A stretch of 64,000 bases of DNA from Ursus arctos (lineage: Eukaryota; Chordata; Mammalia; Carnivora; Ursidae), in NCBI RefSeq assembly GCF_023065955.2, contig NW_026622874.1, positions 28,657,772-28,721,771 of the forward strand, given 5' to 3'. The notes under the pieces are model-generated. The model was not told the DNA's origin and did not search any database. It saw nothing but the letters and a program-made list of their open reading frames with translations. Positions within the stretch are counted from its first letter, which is position 1, and every line of letters begins with the position of its first letter. This document shows, in pieces, positions 59,049-64,000 of the stretch. Made by a program: the position numbers and the translations under genes.

Positions 59049-59253
59049 GGGGCGCCTGGGTGGCACAGCGGTTAAGCATCTGCCTTCGGCTCAGGGCGTG
59101 ATCCCGGCGTTGTGGGATCGAGCCCCACATCAGGCTCTTCCTCTATGAGCCTGCTTCTTCCTCTCCCACTCCCCCTGCTTGTGTTCCCTCTCTCGCTGGC
59201 TGTCTCTATCTCTGTCGAATAAATAAATAAAATCTTTAAAAAAAAAAAAAAAA
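59049..59253 (+). repeat. Young SINEC
   Basis: Head GGGGCGCCTGGGTGGCACAG. The exact 17-bp TSD AAGAACAATGAAAAACA is at 59032-59048 and 59254-59270. Confidence 0.95.
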
Positions 59254-59781
59254 AAGAACAATGAAAAACAAAAGGCACTGAAATGATAAATTCAAAATGC
59301 TAAAAGAAACAGTAAATCAATAATTCTATATATCCAGATACACTATTCTTTAAAAATGAAGGGCAAACAAAAACAGTTCCAAAGACAAAGAAAATCTGTT
59401 GCTAATAAACCCGCCTTAGACACACACAAAAAACTACAGGAAATCCTTCAAGCTGACAACATACGGTAATTCAAATCAACCTGAACAAATAAAGAACACC
59501 AGAAAAAGGTAAATATGAGGGTAAATATAAAAGACTATATATGTTCTTCTCTTTTCTTCTCCTTAACATTAAAAGACAACAAATCATAACACTATATTGT
59601 TAGGTTTATAATATATTTGAGATACACATATGATAACAAAAAAGGAGGAGTGAATAGAGCTTTATGGAGCAAACTTTCTATATTCTACTGGAATTAAGTT
59701 AACATTAATCTTAAGTAAATTGTCATAAATTAAAATGCATTATTTTAATCCCCAGAACAACCATTAAGAATATAATTTAAG

Positions 59782-59978
59782 GGTGCGCCTGGGTGGCACA
59801 GCGGTTGGGTGTCTGCCTTCGGCTCAGGGCGTGATCCCGGCGTTGTGGGATCGAGCCCCACATCGGGCTCCTCCGCTATGAGCCTGCTTCTTCCTCTCCC
59901 ACTCCCCCTGCTTGTGTTCCCTCTCTCGCTGGCTGTCTCTATCTCTGTCGAATAAATAAAATCTTTAAAAAAAAAAAA
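59782..59978 (+). repeat. Young SINEC
   Basis: Head GGTGCGCCTGGGTGGCACAG. The exact 16-bp TSD AAGAATATAATTTAAG is at 59766-59781 and 59979-59994. It inserted directly 5' of the older SINE that starts at 59995. Confidence 0.95.
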
Positions 59979-59994
59979 AAGAATATAATTTAAG

Positions 59995-60222
59995 GAGCAC
60001 CTGGGTGGCTCAGTCAGTTAAGTGTCCAACTCCTGATTTCGACTCAGGTCATGATCTCAGAGTAGTGAGATCCAGCCCTGTAGCGGGCTTTGCCCTAAAC
60101 AGGAGTCTCCTTGAAATTCTTTCTCTCCCTCTCCCTCGGCCCCTCCCCCACTCCTGGCATGATGACTCTCTCAGGCTCTCTCTCTTTCCCTTTCTCTCTA
60201 AAATAAATAAATCTTTAAAATA
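59995..60222 (+). repeat. SINEC, older subtype
   Basis: Head GAGCACCTGGGTGGCTCAGT, CT-rich middle and an AAAATAAATAAATCTTTAAA tail. Confidence 0.9.
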
Positions 60223-60503
60223 CATACATAACTTAAAGAACATAAAAGGGAAATTTAAATAGTATAATAAAAAATATTTAACACAAAAGATGACAAAAAG
60301 GAGAAAAAAACAAAAAATATATGAAATATATATAACATATAGCAAAATGGTATATTTAAATTTAAAGGACTGACTATGCCAATCAGTGACAGCAATTTTG
60401 AGACTGGAAAAAAAAAATAAGGTCAAACTATATAGTGCATGCAAGAGATACCCATTAGATTCAATAACACGAACAAACTGAAAGCAAAAGAATGAAAAGA
60501 AAG

Positions 60504-60607
60504 CGGCAACCCTCTCAGGTCCCCTCCCTCCTTGGGAGCTTCGTGCTATCACTTTACTATTGCTCAGTAAACCTTGCTTTGCTGCCAAAAAAAAAAAAAA
60601 AAGAAGA
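60504..60607 (+). mobile_element. Retrocopy resembling the polyadenylated end of an LTR transcript
   Basis: CGGCAACCCTCTCAGGTCCC, CTTGGGAGCTTCGTGCTATC, a CAGTAAACC near-poly-A signal and GCTTTGCTGCC followed by A16. The text is typical of the R region of mammalian gammaretrovirus-like (ERV1) LTRs. The exact 15-bp TSD AGAATGAAAAGAAAG is at 60489-60503 and 60608-60622. No viral coding sequence is present. Confidence 0.75.
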
Positions 60608-61524
60608 AGAATGAAAAGAAAGGTTCCATGCAAAAAGAGACCTAGAATAGTCTTTATTAAACAGTGGTCTGTATTAAAATCATACAAAATAGACATTAAG
60701 ACAATAAATACTACTCAGGTCAAGGACGGCCATTTCGTAAGCCTAAGAAAATCAACTTATCAGGAAGCTATACACATGCACATGACAAGAGAGCTCCAAA
60801 ATAAATAAACATTAACAACTGAAAGGACAAATAGAAAATTCAACAATAATAACTGGAGGCTTCAATACCTCACTCTCAGTAATTGACAGAACTAGATAGA
60901 AAATCAGCAAAGATACAGAACACTTAAACATCACTGACAACTAATTTGAACTAAAATTTACATAAAATTCCACCTGACAACAGAATATACATTCCTTTCA
61001 AGTACACAGGGAATATTCTCCAGGGCAGGTCATATGCTAAGAAATAAATCAGGTCTCAATAAATTTAAAAGAATTGAAATCATACAACATATGTTTCCTC
61101 ACCATGACTGCAAGAAAACTAGAAATCAACAATAAAAGAAACTTTAGGAAAACAATGAATATTTGGAAATTAAAGAACATTTTTCAAAATAATCAATGGG
61201 TCCACAGAAAAATCATAAAAGAAATTTAAAAAATGCATTGAACTGAATAAAAATGAAAACAAAACATAAAAAGTTATGGGATGAGGTTCGAGCAGTGCTA
61301 AAAGAAAAATTTATAGTTGTAAATGCCTATGTTAGATAAGAAGAAATATCTCAAATCAGTAACCTAAGCTTCCACTTTAAGGAATTAAGGAATCAGATAA
61401 ACAGCAAAGTAAATCCAGACCAAGCAAAAGGAAGGAAATAGAGTTTAGAGTAGAAATCAATAAAATGAAATAGAGAAAAATGAAATAGAAAATACAGAAA
61501 AATCAACAAAATCAGGTTAGTCTT

Positions 61525-61707
61525 CTTTTTTTTAAGATTTACTTAATTGAGAGAGAGAGAGAGAGAGAATGAGCAGGGGGAGGGGCAGAGGAAGAAGCAG
61601 ACTCCCTCCTGAGCATGGAGCCCAATGTGGGACTCTATCCCAGGACCCTAAAATCATGATCTGAGACAAAGTCAGATGCTTAACTGACTGAACCACCCAG
61701 GCACCCC
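61525..61707 (-). repeat. SINEC, antisense
   Basis: Poly-T and AAGATTTACTTAATTGAGAG to CACCCAGGCACCCC. TSDs ATCAGGTTAGTC (61511-61522) and ACCAGGTTAGTC (61709-61720). Confidence 0.93.
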
Positions 61708-62019
61708 AACCAGGTTAGTCCTTTGAGAAAATCGACAATATCGAACTTTTAACCAGACTGACCAAGAAAAAAATAAAAAAGATACAAATTACCAAAATCA
61801 AGAATGAAAGAAGGAACATCACTACCATCCCTACAGAAATCAAAAGACATTATAAGGAAATACTATGAACAATTTATGCTAACAAATTACACGATTTAGA
61901 TGAAAATTCCTGGGAGAGAACAAACTACCGAAGCTGATTCAAAAAGAAAGAGAATATCATAATAAACCTGTAACAAGTAAATAAATTGAATTAAAATTTG
62001 AAATCCTCCCAGATCAATT

Positions 62020-62290
62020 CTAATACTAGGTATATACCTAAGAGAAATGAAGATAGGGCCACACAAAATACGTATATGCCAATATTTATAACAGTATCAT
62101 TAGTAATAGCCAAAAGGGAGAGACAAACCAAATGTGCTCAACTGATGAATGGATAAACAAAATGCAGTATATCCACGGATCCATACAAAGGAATACGATA
62201 TAGCCACAAAAAAGAATGAAGTGTTGATACATGCTACAACATCGATTAAACCTTTAAGACATAATGCTAAGAGAAAGAACACAATTCTGT
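62020..62290 (+). mobile_element. Second nested L1 3' piece
   Basis: AAGAGAAATGAAGATAGGGC, AACTGATGAATGGATAAAC and ATGCTACAACATCGATTAAA are ORF2 C-terminal phrases lying inside the mid-ORF2 region of the surrounding L1, whose own C-terminal end comes later at about 63360-63720. Confidence 0.6.
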
Positions 62291-64000
62291 TCACAAAGGC
62301 ATCTAAAGAATAAAACACAATGAATAATTTTAACAAAAGAAGTACCAAACTTATACACTGAAAATTGCAAAACACTGCCGAGACTAATTAAATAAATGGA
62401 GAGTCATTTCATGCTCATGAATTGGAAGACAATATTGTTAAGAAACAATTTTCCCCAAATTGAACTATAGATTTAATACAATTCCAATCAAAATTCCATC
62501 AGATTTTTTGTTTATATGGACAAGCTGCTGCTAAAAATTTTTATGGAAATTCAAGGGACTCAAAATTGCCATAACAATTCTGAAAAAGGATGAATAAAGT
62601 GAGACAGTAAACTTACACTATCTGATTTCAAAACTTATTATAAAGCTACAATAATGAAGAAAATGCAGTACTGTTATAAGAACAGGCACACAGATCAATA
62701 GAACCCATCAAAAGTCAAGAAATAAACCATTACATTTACATTCAATTCATTTTCAGCAACAATGCCAAGGTAACTCAGTGGGGAAAAGATGGCCTTTTCA
62801 ACAGACAGTGCCAAGACTATTAGATATTCATGTGCCAAAAGATGAATTTAGACTGTTACTTCACACTGTATACAAAAATTAACCAAAAATGGATCACAGA
62901 TCTAAATGTAAGACCAAAACTTCCAGAAAAGAACACAGGAGACTTTGGGTTAATCTAAGAGTTCTTGGATATGACAAAAAAAAGTATGATTCAAAAAAAG
63001 AGAAAAACTGCTAAATTAGACTTCACCAAAACTAAAAACTTTTATACTTCAAATGACACCATTAAGAACATGGACAAGCCACAGATTGGGAGAAAAATAT
63101 CTGCAAAACACATATGTAATAAAGGACTTGTATCCAGAATATATTCAGAACTCTTACAACTCAATAATAGGACAACCCAACCAAAACTGGACAGATTTTA
63201 ATAAACATTTCACCAAAGTATATGAATATGCACATGAAAACAAACTCAACATCACCGGCCATTAGGAAATGATAATTAGCTAATAGTATAGTGAGATAGC
63301 ACTAAACACATACTAGAGCAGCTATAATCTAAATTTCACACAATTGGTGAAATTGTGTAAGAACCAGAGCCTTCATACACTGCTGGAGAATGTAAAACTG
63401 TACAGTCACTTTGAAGAACAGTTTGGCAGTTTCTTAAAAACGTAAACTTACCAGAAGACACAGCAATTCCACTCCTCAGAATCTACCCAAGAGAAATGAA
63501 AACATGTATCTACACATAGATTTGTACACAAAAATTTGTTGGCAGCAGTACCGGACAAAGGGCCAAAAAACTGAAAACAATCCAAATGTCCATCATTTTG
63601 TCAATGGATAAACAACATGCAGTATAATCTATGTAAGAGAATACTATTCAGCAACATAAAGGAATAGAATACTGGTACACGATATAATATGGATGAAACA
63701 CAAAACATTATGCTAAGTGAAAGAAACCAGAACAAAAAACCACATATTGTGTGATTCCATGTTATTTGAAATGTCCTGAAGAGGCAAATCTATAGACAGA
63801 AAACAGGTAAGTAGTTACCCAGGGATGGGGCTGGGAAAGGGGGTTGCCAGCAACCAGGCACGGAGAAACTCGCTGAGGTGATAGAAACGTGATAGTTGCA
63901 CAACTCTATAAATTTACTGAAAGTCACTGAATGCTATAACTACAATTGGTAAATTTTAAAGTATGCCAATAAAACTGTAAAAACATACATATATACGTAT

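Larger units (their letters stand above)
56885..63990 (+). mobile_element. Near-full-length ancient L1 (L1M-type) with nested insertions
   Basis: The 5'UTR-like start (57060-57300, CTTGCCCAGGGTTTCTCCCA and GGGTTGCCATGGTAATTATA) is followed by text leading to ORF1 (57770-57960, CACTTTACTGAACATGCTAA). ORF1-region text follows at 58660-59360 and ORF2 from about 60850, where CATACACTGCTGGAGAATG (63376) and CTATTCAGCAACATAAAGGA mark its C-terminal end. The 3'UTR ends at GCCAATAAAACTGTAAAAAC near 63985. The order is collinear and the total is about 7.1 kb including inserts. No ORF is intact. Inserts: L1 3' pieces at about 58150-58615 and 62020-62290, SINEs at 59049, 59782, 59995 and 61525, and a short retrocopy at 60504. 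Confidence 0.75.

Noticed and set aside
60049..60696. 215-residue minus-strand frame, the longest in the window
   Set aside because: It crosses an antisense SINE, L1 DNA and the poly-A retrocopy. No conserved motif; open only by composition.
1..64000. A new defence, mobile or biosynthetic system
   Set aside because: The window is intronic mammalian DNA of one gene; after removing exons and repeats no further coding system remains.

Overview
This window is nuclear DNA of a placental mammal, almost certainly a caniform carnivoran. The evidence is the set of tRNA-derived carnivore SINEs (SINEC / can-SINE, head GGGGCGCCTGGGTGGC, tail AATAAATAAATAAAATCTTTAAAA) together with young carnivore-type LINE-1 3' ends. 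The commonest SINE subtype (CTCAGGGCGTGATCCCGGCG body, GGCTGTCTCT tail) looks most like the bear / giant panda type. I make that lineage call from memory, with moderate confidence.

The only host gene I can support is RPS6KC1 (PX-MIT-pseudokinase protein, also called RPK118), on the minus strand. The window lies inside the gene and holds four consecutive coding exons, in transcript order 54106-54013, 41127-40765, 10608-10493 and 1401-1309. All have AG/GT borders and compatible phases. Joined they encode 222 codons with no stop: the linker just after the PX domain, an acidic Ser/Asp/Glu-rich linker, the whole MIT domain (split by a roughly 30 kb intron), and the linker into the kinase-like N-lobe. 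The PX exons lie upstream (above 64000). The rest of the kinase-like region lies downstream (below 1). Everything else is intron: partial introns at 1-1308 and 54107-64000, full introns at 1402-10492, 10609-40764 and 41128-54012.

The introns are packed with retroelements. Two young 5'-truncated L1s (5197-6394, 43175-44394) have clear target-site duplications (TSDs). Older L1 blocks lie around 20.6-28.3, 31.1-32.3, 35.9-38.3, 46.4-46.9 and 56.9-64.0 kb; the last is a near-full-length ancient L1 carrying at least seven later insertions. There are about 30 SINEC copies, many with exact TSDs, two MaLR-type LTRs, hAT-Charlie-type DNA transposons and MIR remnants. There is also a processed RPL37A pseudogene (32339-32834) and a 104-bp retrocopy that looks like the polyadenylated end of an LTR transcript (60504-60607). 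Simple repeats include (GAAA)n, (CA)n and two long G tracts.

I found no CRISPR array, operon, phage, RNA gene or new protein-coding system. The short open frames outside the four exons fall in transposons, pseudogene or non-coding intron. The items most worth a second look are small: a duplicated ~97-bp sequence I cannot classify (29509-29605 and 31658-31755), a consensus CTCF motif with a similar-flanked partner, an RFX/ETS-like motif cluster, SINE-into-SINE insertions, and inverted SINE pairs close to a coding exon.
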